Assembly (NCBI GenBank): GCA_030688205.1
Contig: JAUYIQ010000039.1
Location: 1-8,411, forward strand
Length of the DNA stretch: 8,411 bases
Reading direction: 5' to 3'
DNA from: Candidatus Curtissbacteria bacterium
Lineage (GTDB): Bacteria > Patescibacteriota > Microgenomatia > Curtissbacterales > GWA2-41-24
How positions within the stretch are numbered: the stretch's first letter is position 1; every line of letters begins with the position of its first letter. The notes below the pieces were generated by a model that saw only the letters and a program-made list of their open reading frames with translations, was not told where the DNA came from and did no database searches. The position numbers and the translations under genes were made by a program. Positions 1-4,883 of the stretch are shown one piece after another.

Positions 1-421
1 TATTTTTGTACTGGTCTGCCCATTCTTGATTGGCTTTTTGTATATTTGTTTCCTGAACCTCAAAATAAGAAGGATATTCAAAAGTTATACCGATCTTTGG
101 ACTGGAGTATGTTATTGTACCTAAACTCCATGCATCAGCAAGTTTTACTAACTTTTCTGATTGTCTCGATGAAGATGGCGTAACCTGAGAAACAATTGTA
201 GGTGATGGATTTTGAGGTTGATTATTTAGATTAGAGGATCGATTTTTCTGTGTATTAAAATAATATGCTATACCTCCAACAACCAAAAGGATAAACAGAG
301 CTATTGTTAAAATCATCCAGTAATTCAGCTTTGACTTTTCTGGAATTTGTATAGGATTACTAACAGAGGTTTTCTCAACTTTTTGGGTGTTTTGATCACC
401 AACATTAATCTGGTTCTCCAT
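1..421 (-). CDS. Partial membrane-anchored hypothetical protein (N-terminal 140 residues)
   Basis: The gene starts at the ATG at 421 and runs off the left edge, so the C-terminus is missing. The visible part has a polar N-terminal tail (residues 1-33, containing IPEKSK), one strong hydrophobic segment at about 36-54 followed by YYF, a Ser/Pro/Asn/Gln-rich linker (about 60-90), and the start of a folded extracytoplasmic region (GITFEYPSYFEV, about 111-122). The topology is a type II-like anchor with the C-terminal domain outside. I know this N-terminal pattern (MENQ..NVGDQN..IPEK..NYWM) from hypothetical proteins of Microgenomates-type CPR bacteria. The GITFEYP.. stretch resembles the start of lipoprotein-like or PsbP-like beta domains, but that is a guess. 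The ATG is preceded by AGAG at weak Shine-Dalgarno distance and by an extended -10 box, which supports this start. Function unknown. Confidence 0.85.
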   Translation of the reverse strand, partial: MENQINVGDQNTQKVEKTSVSNPIQIPEKSKLNYWMILTIALFILLVVGGIAYYFNTQKNRSSNLNNQPQNPSPTIVSQVTPSSSRQSEKLVKLADAWSLGTITYSSPKIGITFEYPSYFEVQETNIQKANQEWADQYKN

Positions 422-437
422 ATGTATCTCTATAAAA

Positions 438-446
438 ATTATATCA
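438..446 (-). promoter_or_regulatory. Extended -10 promoter for the left-edge membrane protein
   Basis: Read on the minus strand this is TGATATAAT, a perfect TATAAT with the TGn extension. TTGAAT and TTGAAG motifs upstream are at spacings of 21 and 13, so no good -35 exists and the extended -10 is probably what matters. Transcription should begin near 431, leaving only about 10 nt before the ATG at 421. Confidence 0.6.
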
Positions 447-458
447 TATTTTTGATCT

Positions 459-596
459 TCAAGTATTCAAATTGGCAACAACCAGAGCGGCCTTTAAAGT
501 TTTAAGATTGTTCTTTTCCTCTTTCGCTAAAGCTTCAGAGGGACAAGTAAAATTTTTACGTTCCGCAGGTTCTGAACGAAGTCGAAGATGGTGAGT
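459..596 (-). pseudogene. C-terminal remnant of a lost gene
   Basis: Read on the minus strand, a frame open from just after a TAA at 597-599 ends with TGA at 459-461. It encodes a charged helical tail (SEALAKEEKNNLKTLK followed by AALVVANLNT) that looks like real coding sequence, but there is no ATG, GTG or TTG to start it. Its upstream end runs into the TTCGACTTCGTTCAGA repeat-type sequence at about 571-590, so the original gene seems to have been replaced or cut there. The parent family is not recognised. It could also be a chance open frame. Confidence 0.35.
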
Positions 597-657
597 TTAA
601 CCGAACCAGTCGAAGATTTTCCTTGATTTATCTGAGCCGACCCTTCGCCAAGCTCAG
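571..657. repeat. Dispersed-repeat-type sequence with CTGAGC/GCTCAG inverted repeat
   Basis: The stretch holds TCTGAACGAAGTCGAAGA (571-588), a second GTCGAAGA at 609-616, and CTGAGC (632-637) facing GCTCAG (652-657) around CGACCCTTCGCCAA. These are variants of the CTGAGCTTGTCGAAGG-type intergenic repeats seen scattered in many bacterial genomes, including CPR. No gene is supported here beyond the remnant frame that overlaps its left part. Confidence 0.45.
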
Positions 658-694
658 GGCGGTCTTTTTACGAGGCCTGAAACCGACCATGAAG

Positions 695-713
695 ATGGCG
701 CGGCGAGCGCCAT
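695..713. repeat. GC-rich perfect hairpin
   Basis: ATGGCGC (695-701) and GCGCCAT (707-713) form a 7-bp stem with a GGCGA loop. No T-run follows on either strand, so it is not a classic intrinsic terminator, although it is the first strong hairpin downstream of the tRNA-Ile and T-arm series on the minus strand. It overlaps the CGCCATTCC..TCGCCG sequence that recurs at 969-986. Confidence 0.4.
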
Positions 714-740
714 TCCCAACTCGCCGGAAAATCCAAAACT

Positions 741-771
741 GTGGGTGCGCATGGAGTCGAACCATGCACCT
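741..771 (-). repeat. Orphan tRNA 3' end (T-arm and acceptor), distal copy
   Basis: On the minus strand the order is a variable-loop-like AGGTG, a T-arm CATGG-TTCGACT-CCATG (750-766), an acceptor 3' strand CGCACCC (743-749) and A-CA. The matching GGGTGCG 5' acceptor strand, D-arm and anticodon arm are absent upstream, so this is not a complete tRNA gene. The T-loop and the ACCCACA end resemble those of the next copy and of tRNA-Ile, with a changed stem that is still fully paired (CATGG/CCATG). Confidence 0.6.
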
Positions 772-820
772 CTTACTTAAACAGGATGACCGCTTCGCGG
801 CAACAATCCTTAGGAATTTG

Positions 821-850
821 TGGGTCGGGATGGAATCGAACCATCGACCT
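821..850 (-). repeat. Orphan tRNA 3' end (T-arm and acceptor), proximal copy
   Basis: On the minus strand it reads AGGTC, then GATGG-TTCGATT-CCATC (829-845), then the acceptor strand CCGACCC (822-828) and A. The variable loop and T-arm are nearly identical to those of tRNA-Ile 44 bp away (one T-loop base differs), but the acceptor strand differs and no 5' half is present. It lies directly downstream of tRNA-Ile on the same strand. Such 3'-end copies are typical footprints of integration at tRNA genes, but could also be partial tandem duplications. Confidence 0.65.
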
Positions 851-864
851 CTTCTTTAAAAATG

Positions 865-936
865 TGGGCTGTGATGGGATCGAACCATCGACCTCGTTCT
901 TATCAGGAACGCGCTCTACCACTGAGCCAACAGCCC
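865..936 (-). tRNA. tRNA-Ile (anticodon GAT)
   Basis: A full 72-nt cloverleaf can be drawn. The acceptor is GGGCTGT/ACAGCCC with discriminator A. The D-arm is GCTC/GAGC with loop AGTGGTA. The anticodon stem is CGTTC/GAACG with loop CTGATAA, giving anticodon GAT. The variable loop is AGGTC and the T-arm is GATGG-TTCGATC-CCATC. CCA is not encoded; the DNA continues CA. tRNA-Ile(GAT) often sits in the 16S-23S spacer, and here it lies about 540 bp beyond the 3' end of a 16S gene that has no 23S after it, which may be a relic of that order. Confidence 0.95.
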
Positions 937-965
937 ATAACTTATTTGAACCACCAACGGCTATG

Positions 966-1172
966 CTACGCCATTCCTAGTCGCCGTTTACTTTTTTGGC
1001 GTCTTTGATACTCATCTGCGACGAAGTAAGTTATTGCGCTTCCCACAAGAATTACCCCACCTACCGTCGGGTTAACAATATAAATCGCTCCCCCAATAGC
1101 AAACTGGAAAATGTCCAGCTTTTTTGAAAATTCGGCAATTTTTTCTCCCCACGATTTTCGTTCTACGTTCAT
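966..1172 (-). CDS. Small membrane protein, 68 residues
   Basis: The start is the ATG at 1172 and the stop is TAG at 966-968. Residues 1-20 are a charged amphipathic N-terminus (KSWGEKIAEFSKKLD). About 21-54 are hydrophobic and glycine-rich and could be two short membrane segments hinged at NPTVGG (34-39). The tail is basic (RRQKSKRR, about 57-64). There is no clear Shine-Dalgarno site before the ATG, but a TATACC lies just upstream, so translation may be leaderless. It sits between tRNA-Cys and tRNA-Ile on the same strand. I do not recognise the family. Composition and length look like a real small protein, but a spurious frame cannot be excluded. Confidence 0.6.
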   Translation of the reverse strand: MNVERKSWGEKIAEFSKKLDIFQFAIGGAIYIVNPTVGGVILVGSAITYFVADEYQRRQKSKRRLGMA

Positions 1173-1191
1173 GGTATATGCAATAACTTTT

Positions 1192-1220
1192 AACTAATTG
1201 GTTTACCCTAAAAATTAGTT
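1192..1220. terminator. Weak AT-rich inverted repeat after tRNA-Cys
   Basis: AACTAATT (1192-1199) and AATTAGTT (1213-1220) form an 8-bp stem around a 13-nt loop. It lies just downstream of tRNA-Cys on the minus strand and could act as a weak terminator. The stem is AT-only apart from one G-C pair and there is no long T-run. Confidence 0.25.
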
Positions 1221-1230
1221 TTGAACAGGG

Positions 1231-1302
1231 AGGCGCGGGGGGGAATCGAACCCCCGCATCGCGGTTTTGCAGACCGCAGCGTTACCACTTCGCCACCGCG
1301 CC
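1231..1302 (-). tRNA. tRNA-Cys (anticodon GCA)
   Basis: A complete 72-nt cloverleaf is present. The acceptor is GGCGCGG/CCGCGCC with discriminator T (U73, the usual identity base of tRNA-Cys). The anticodon stem is GCGGT/ACCGC with loop CTGCAAA, giving anticodon GCA. The variable loop is GATGC and the T-arm is GGGGG-TTCGATT-CCCCC. CCA is not encoded; the DNA continues CCC. It lies between the 16S terminator and the 68-residue membrane protein. Confidence 0.95.
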
Positions 1303-1313
1303 AATCCAGCCAA

Positions 1314-1322
1314 AGTTTACCA
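1314..1322 (-). promoter_or_regulatory. Possible extended -10 for tRNA-Cys
   Basis: The minus strand reads TGGTAAACT here, a TGn extension plus a -10-like TAAACT, placing a start about 5 nt before the mature tRNA 5' end at 1302. No good -35 is visible. Because the 16S terminator lies just upstream, tRNA-Cys needs its own promoter. Confidence 0.35.
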
Positions 1323-1344
1323 CATTCAGGCTGAAAAAACCACC

Positions 1345-1368
1345 AAAAAACCCACCATCAGGTGGGTT
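1345..1368 (-). terminator. Intrinsic terminator of the 16S rRNA transcript
   Basis: AACCCACC and GGTGGGTT (1349-1356 and 1361-1368) form an 8-bp stem with a 4-nt loop. On the minus strand it runs straight into a T-run (the A-run at 1345-1350). It lies about 110 nt beyond the 16S 3' end, just past the trailer arm of the processing stem, so the rRNA transcript seems to end here without reaching a 23S gene. The other strand also has TTTTTCTT after the stem, so it may act in both directions. Confidence 0.85.
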
Positions 1369-1375
1369 TTTCTTA

Positions 1376-1396
1376 ACAACCAGAAAGTAGTAGGAA
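1376..1396 (-). other. Trailer arm of the 16S processing stem
   Basis: These 21 nt are complementary to 3764-3784 in the leader: 20 Watson-Crick pairs and one G-U. Such a leader-trailer helix around 16S is the usual RNase III precursor-processing stem. It brackets the whole gene, including the intron-like insertion, and shows that the primary transcript extends from the leader to at least this point. Confidence 0.85.
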
Positions 1397-1612
1397 GAAT
1401 TGAGAGGTAAGTTTTTGATACAGAGAACTCACCGGAAACTCAATGGGTCCCTCCGTGAGAGGAACCAAAACTCCTTAGAAAGGAGGTGATCCATCCCCAG
1501 CTTCGGCTAGGGATACCTTGTTACGACTTAGTGCTCATCGCCGACCTTGGCTTAATCCCGATTAAATCGGTGTTTCGGCCACTGCCGACTTTGCTCGCTT
1601 GACGGGCGGTGT

Positions 1613-2271
1613 TATGAGATTAGACTGTTGGATTGCTCCAAACACTATCTCGCCCCACGGAGCACACGGCTTTCCCGTACTCTCGCGGACGGCTATCCAA
1701 ACATTGGCCTTCTATTGTTCATAAATTCCCTGATTTTCAAAAGTTGATTTATGCCTTCTTGTGTAAGATGACATTTTTTTCTAAAAATCTCTGCCGCTTG
1801 GCAAAAAAGTTCAAAATCTTTTCCCTAAAACCAACAATGTACCAAGGACTTAAGAACCTATATGCGCTCATATTTGGTTAGCTTTGGTCCTTCGGTCGAG
1901 ACTTCGACCTACTATGACCTCTGCAGACTTCCAGTATTTACTCGGTATTAGTTCACACTGACACCTACTTCCATTGTTTACCAACAACAAATGAAAGTCA
2001 ATACTGGATCTCCCTTTGTAGCCATATTTTCCATTTGTTACCATCTTGAGCCCAATTACCTAATTAGAACTATTTAGTAAAAAGCTTCCCTATTTGTACG
2101 AAAGGTCGCCAACTAATTAGGCCGTCTCAACTTCAAGCTAATAACTGTTACTCTAGCCCTTCTCGCTCCAACATTACTGCAGGAGGATGCTATTTCACTT
2201 TAAAAGCCTTACTTACTTTTAGAAGGACTTTCACCTTCTGGAAAAATTGGCCGAAAGGCGCAATTTAATTT
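1613..2271 (-). mobile_element. Probable ORF-less group II intron inside 16S rRNA
   Basis: About 659 nt split the universal TTGTAC|ACACCGCCC segment (near E. coli 1395/1396). Removing 1613-2271 restores it exactly; a one-base shift gives the same product. Group II-like landmarks read 5' to 3': GGTGAAAGTCC (2225-2235), a GTACAA at 2094-2099 that pairs perfectly with the exon hexamer TTGTAC (EBS1-IBS1), and CTGCAGAGGTCATAGTA (1910-1926), which I know from the segment before the maturase ORF in bacterial group II introns. A 3' hairpin then has an outer stem GAGAT/ATCTC, a GCAA tetraloop and a bulged A at 1621, 8 nt before the 3' junction, as in domain VI. Oddities are that it starts AAATTAAA-TTGCG instead of GTGYG, that a canonical 34-nt domain V is not evident (a longer hairpin lies at 1652-1693), and that no maturase ORF is present, so splicing would need help in trans. 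The insertion is certain; the group II class is probable. Confidence 0.7.
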
Positions 2272-2721
2272 GTACAAGACCCGAGAACGTATTCACCGCG
2301 GCCTGCTGATCCGCGATTACTAGCAATTCCATGTTCATGAGGGCGAGTTTCAGCCCTCAATCCCAACTGGGGCGAAATTTCAGAGATTAGCTTGCCGTTA
2401 CCGGCTTGCAACTCGTTGTTTTTCGCCATTGTAGGGTGTGTGTCGCCCAGGGCATAAGGGACGTGCTGACTTGACGTCATCCGCTCCTTCCTCCCCGAAA
2501 AAATCGAGGCTGTTCCCTTTGAAAAAATTTAACAAAGGATGCGGGTTGCGCTCGTTATGGCACTTAAGCCAACACCTCACGGTACGAGCTGACGACAGCC
2601 ATGCATCACCTGTCCCGCCTTCCTTACGGATCTTCCAATGTTTCCATCAGAATAAAACGGCGAGATGTCAAGCCCTGGTGAGGTTTTTCGCTTCGTCTCG
2701 AATTAAACCACACGCTCCACT

Positions 2722-2773
<52 letters not shown>

Positions 2774-2812
2774 TCCCAGGCGGCCCGCTTAACGGGTTAC
2801 CTTGCGACACCC

Positions 2813-2871
2813 AGAGGACGGAAAACGGAAAACTGAAGACAGAAAAATCTGTCCTTTGCCTTCTGTCCTCT
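2813..2871 (-). other. 16S helix expansion (about E. coli 840 region, helix 26)
   Basis: Between conserved flanks lies an expanded hairpin. The outer stem is AGAGGAC (2813-2819) with GTCCTCT (2865-2871), the inner stem GACAGA (2838-2843) with TCTGTC (2848-2853), and the loop AAAA. The arms are low-complexity GACAGA/GGAAAAC tracts, unlike normal rRNA. The stems still pair, so it probably stays in the mature rRNA as a lengthened helix rather than being spliced out. Confidence 0.65.
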
Positions 2872-3487
2872 GTCCCCCGGGTATCTAGCGGGCATCGTTT
2901 ACGGCTAGGACTACGCAGGTCTCTAATCTGCTTCGCTCCCCTAGCTTTCGTGCCTCAGCGTCAAAATTTGGTTAGAGGCCTGCCTTCGCCTTTGGTGTTC
3001 TTTCCGATATCAACGCATTTCACTGCTACACCGGAAATTCCAGCCTCCCCCCCAATTTTCTAGCCAAACAGTATCGCACCCTTTCCCCCGATTGAGTCGG
3101 GGTCTTTAAAATGTGACTTGTTTGGCCACCTACGCACTCTTTACGCCCAGTAAATCCGGATAACGCTTGCACCCTACGTATTACCGAGGCTTCTGGCACG
3201 TAGTTAGCAGGTGCTTATTCGCCAGGTACTATCTTTTATTCTCCCTGGCAAAAGAAGTTTACGACCCGAGGGCCTTCATCCTTCACGCGGCGTCGCTCCC
3301 TCAGACTTTCGTCCATTGGGGAAGATTCCCGGTTGCTGCCACCCGTAGGTGTATGGGCCGTGTCTCAGTCCCATTCTGGGGGGTCGTGCTCTCACACCCC
3401 CTACCCGTCATCGGTTTGGTAGGCCATTACCCCACCAACTGCCTGATAGGACGCAGGCCAATCTCAAGGCGAGAAGTTACTCCCTTT

Positions 3488-3589
3488 CTTGGATGAAGAC
3501 TCAAAAGTACAAATTACTAATTTCTAATTGAAATGTTGGGATTTGTTTTTAGAAATTAGAAATTTTATGCCCTTGAATCTCCATCCAAG
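3488..3589 (-). other. 16S V2 helix expansion with AT-rich hairpin
   Basis: The base of the helix is CTTGGATG (3488-3495) with CATCCAAG (3582-3589). Inside is an 11-bp AT-rich stem, AATTTCTAATT (3519-3529) with AATTAGAAATT (3554-3564). The TCTAATT-type tract looks like intergenic repeat sequence. No core residues are interrupted, so it is likely retained as an expanded V2 helix. The estimate of extra length is several tens of nucleotides compared with E. coli. Confidence 0.65.
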
Positions 3590-3708
3590 GTACGGTGTAT
3601 TACCCCATCTTTCGATGAGCTGTCCACCTCCTCGAGGTATGTTCCTACGCGTTACTCAGCCGTCTGCCGCTGTCCGGCTTGCGCCGGACCGCTCGACTTG
3701 CATGCCTA

Positions 3709-3751
<43 letters not shown>

Positions 3752-3763
3752 AAAAAAAATGAC

Positions 3764-3784
3764 TTCCTACTACTTTCTGATTGT
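3764..3784 (-). other. Leader arm of the 16S processing stem
   Basis: These 21 nt pair with 1376-1396 downstream of the gene (20 Watson-Crick pairs, one G-U). The arm starts about 7 nt upstream of the estimated 16S 5' end and partly overlaps the end of boxA, as in other bacterial rRNA leaders. Confidence 0.85.
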
Positions 3785-3793
3785 CAAAGAGCA
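3781..3793 (-). promoter_or_regulatory. boxA antitermination element of the rRNA leader
   Basis: The minus strand reads TGCTCTTTGACAA, nearly identical to the boxA of E. coli rRNA operons (TGCTCTTTAACAA), which recruits NusB/NusE for antitermination. It lies about 25-35 nt upstream of the 16S 5' end and downstream of the terminator-like leader hairpin. Confidence 0.8.
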
Positions 3794-3795
3794 CT

Positions 3796-3817
3796 AAAAA
3801 ACCCCGTCAAGCGGGGT
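3796..3817 (-). terminator. Terminator-like hairpin inside the 16S leader
   Basis: ACCCCG (3801-3806) and CGGGGT (3812-3817) form a 6-bp GC-rich stem with a 5-nt loop. On the minus strand it is followed directly by six Ts. It lies about 45-65 nt downstream of the predicted 16S transcription start and before boxA. It would act as an intrinsic terminator or attenuator of rRNA transcription. On the plus strand no T-run follows, so it is not a terminator for transcripts in that direction. Confidence 0.65.
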
Positions 3818-3865
3818 CATCATCTTTCCCAACTTGGCAAAGTCTCAAGTCCACATAGCAAAAGC

Positions 3866-3894
3866 AGTATATAAAATTACCCTTTGTTTGTCAA
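3866..3894 (-). promoter_or_regulatory. 16S rRNA promoter
   Basis: The minus strand has TTGACA (3889-3894), a 17-nt spacer and TATACT (3866-3871), which is close to the perfect sigma-70 form. Transcription should start near 3859, giving a leader of about 100 nt with the hairpin, boxA and processing arm in that order. It is divergent from the dinB promoter at 3931-3939. Confidence 0.85.
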
Positions 3895-3930
3895 TCACCT
3901 AAAGTATCTTTTCTCTTTACCTGGTTACGG

Positions 3931-3939
3931 TGTTAAAAT
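3931..3939 (+). promoter_or_regulatory. Extended -10 of the original dinB promoter
   Basis: The sequence TGTTAAAAT is a TGn extension with TAAAAT. A start about 7 nt downstream would fall within a few bases of the ATG at 3948, so the transcript would be essentially leaderless; no Shine-Dalgarno site is present. After the cassette insertion this promoter drives only a 33-codon dinB stub. Confidence 0.5.
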
Positions 3940-3947
3940 TATCCTGC

Positions 3948-4046
3948 ATGAGAATCATTGCCCATCTGGATATGGACTGCTTCTTCGCGCAAGTTGAGGA
4001 ACGGGAGAACCCTTCCATCAAGGGCCAACCGGTGGTCGTCGGCGCC
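3948..4046 (+). repeat. Left copy of the 99-bp dinB 5' direct repeat
   Basis: It is identical to 7473-7571 at 93 of 99 positions, starting at ATG and ending at GGCGCC. The six differences (CAT/CAC, CTG/TTA counting three, GAA/GAG, GAG/GAA, GTG/GTT) are all synonymous. Similarity ends abruptly on both sides, so the pair marks the boundaries of the inserted cassette, in the way attL and attR do for integrative elements. Confidence 0.9.
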
Positions 4047-4088
4047 TCGCCGTTAAAAACAATAATCAAAAGATATTACCGTGTTTGA
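3948..4088 (+). pseudogene. dinB: 5' stub of dinB (DNA polymerase IV), cut off after 33 codons
   Basis: It encodes MRIIAHLDMDCFFAQVE and onward to VVVGA (residues 1-33), the N-terminal palm segment of Y-family polymerase IV with the catalytic Asp8 and the Phe12-Phe13 steric-gate region. After GGCGCC at 4041-4046 the homology stops. The frame adds 13 unrelated codons and ends with TGA at 4086-4088, overlapping the 3' end of the opposing nucleotidyltransferase gene by 13 bp. The same 33 codons recur at 7473-7571 at the head of an open dinB, with six synonymous differences and no amino-acid change. The stub keeps the leaderless promoter and the position divergent from 16S, so it is probably the native 5' end left behind when the cassette entered. 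Confidence 0.9.
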
Positions 4089-4828
4089 GAACAAAAATCT
4101 AGAAATCTCTGAATATCTGGTGGTGAATTAATATTAAAAAAGTAAGCATCTGAAGGAAATCCGTAGAGTTTTCCTTCATAAGCCAACGTTCTTATCATTT
4201 CTTCCCAGCTCACAAACCTTCCCACCTCTTGTTTTATATCTGGCCTAAAAAGAAACAATCCCAGGCTGGCTGAATAAGTCGGAAAATGATCTGGGCTATT
4301 TCTTATAGGATTGGAAACTAAACCGCTGTTTTCTAATTTCATAATTACAGTTTTCTCGGCCTGAGCGTTATTACTTAAAAGGGCGGTTGCAACCCCATGG
4401 TGACTCTTATGCAAGCTAAACATGTCTCTAAGAGAAACGTTCAGTATAATCTCATCCCCATGGAGAAGCAAAAAGTCTGTTTTGGGATCTAAATTTCTCA
4501 ATGCCGATCTAAAAGTCTCCATAACACTTCTTGGAAAGGATTCTTTTGAATAATCTAAGTTTAATTGCGCAGGATTCGATCTAAAGTACCCAATGATGTT
4601 TTCTGCTTGATAAGCTACACATAAGGTTGCATCTGTAACTCCTGAGGCAACAAGCAATTCCATCACATACTGAAGAAGCACTCTGTTTGGTTCTATTTCT
4701 ACCAAGCTTTTTGGCACCCGATTTTCTATAGGTAAACCCATTCTCGAACCTTTACCTGCGCACAAAATAATGGCCGGCACTGTTGATAAATCAGGCTGCC
4801 GCTCGGCAGAAAAAGTTTCTTTTGTCAT
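4076..4828 (-). CDS. Nucleotidyltransferase, sugar-phosphate (NTP_transferase) type
   Basis: With the start at 4828 it has 250 residues. It shows the GT-A-like nucleotidyltransferase signature AIILCAGKGSRMG (19-31), with the nucleotide-binding glycine loop and Arg29, then a conserved Pro-Lys (39-40), LLLHGDEI with the metal-binding Asp125, SASLGLFLF (about 186-194) and a C-terminal FFNINSPPDIQRF that matches the DIGTPEDY-type end of the family. Members transfer NMP from an NTP to a sugar 1-phosphate (GDP-mannose, dTDP- or UDP-sugar synthesis); substrate cannot be told here. There is no left-handed beta-helix, so it is not GlmU-like. An ATG at 4885 would add 19 residues, but the promoter TTGACT-17-TATTAT lies inside that extension, so the start at 4828, about 4 nt after the predicted transcription start, is preferred. 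It ends 30 bp inside the left cassette boundary, overlapping the dinB stub. Divergent from the NUDIX operon. Confidence 0.85.
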   Translation of the reverse strand: MTKETFSAERQPDLSTVPAIILCAGKGSRMGLPIENRVPKSLVEIEPNRVLLQYVMELLVASGVTDATLCVAYQAENIIGYFRSNPAQLNLDYSKESFPRSVMETFRSALRNLDPKTDFLLLHGDEIILNVSLRDMFSLHKSHHGVATALLSNNAQAEKTVIMKLENSGLVSNPIRNSPDHFPTYSASLGLFLFRPDIKQEVGRFVSWEEMIRTLAYEGKLYGFPSDAYFFNINSPPDIQRFLDFCSQTR

Positions 4829-4834
4829 TTGATA

Positions 4835-4843
4835 TGCTATAAT
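4835..4843 (+). promoter_or_regulatory. Extended -10 promoter of the NUDIX operon
   Basis: TGCTATAAT is a TGn extension plus a perfect TATAAT (4838-4843). The region 17 bp upstream has no good -35. Transcription should start near 4850, giving a leader of about 34 nt that contains the AGAGG Shine-Dalgarno site at 4869-4873. Its -10 bases are shared with the opposing promoter. Confidence 0.65.
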
Positions 4844-4867
4844 ATCAGAGCAAAAACTATAAGTCAA
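4839..4867 (-). promoter_or_regulatory. Promoter of the nucleotidyltransferase, overlapping the divergent one
   Basis: On the minus strand TTGACT (4862-4867), a 17-nt spacer and TATTAT (4839-4844) are present. The start would be near 4832 and the ATG at 4828, so the mRNA is almost leaderless. Five of the six -10 bases coincide with the -10 of the plus-strand promoter, so RNA polymerase cannot occupy both at once. Confidence 0.65.
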
Positions 4868-4868
4868 A

Positions 4869-4873
4869 AGAGG
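4869..4873 (+). promoter_or_regulatory. Shine-Dalgarno site of the NUDIX gene
   Basis: AGAGG lies 10 nt before the ATG at 4884 and is complementary to the CCTCCT of the 16S 3' end in this window. It fixes the NUDIX start and contrasts with the near-leaderless opposing gene. Confidence 0.6.
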
Positions 4874-4883
4874 TTGCTTAACC

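Noticed and set aside
741..850. Two further complete tRNA genes
   Set aside because: Only the variable loop, T-arm and 3' acceptor strand exist; no matching 5' acceptor strand, D-arm or anticodon arm lies upstream on the minus strand.
741..1008. Open frames of 60-80 residues on the plus strand across 741-1008
   Set aside because: They are antisense to tRNA-Ile and to the T-arm copies; the repeated GIEPST-like peptides are just translated T-arms.
1633..1881. 82-residue plus-strand open frame in the 16S gene
   Set aside because: It is antisense to the intron-like insertion, has no recognisable protein motif and no ribosome site; other frames at 2265-3734 are likewise 16S shadows.
1613..2271. 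Group I intron or homing endonuclease gene as the explanation of the 16S insertion
   Set aside because: I found no P7-type core sequence, no U at the end of the 5' exon and no LAGLIDADG or similar ORF, while several group II landmarks and the EBS1-IBS1 match are present. Not finally excluded.
3761..3789. TTGACA within the boxA region as a second 16S promoter
   Set aside because: At 17-nt spacing the -10 position reads AGTCAT, a poor match; the TTGACA is explained by boxA and the processing stem.
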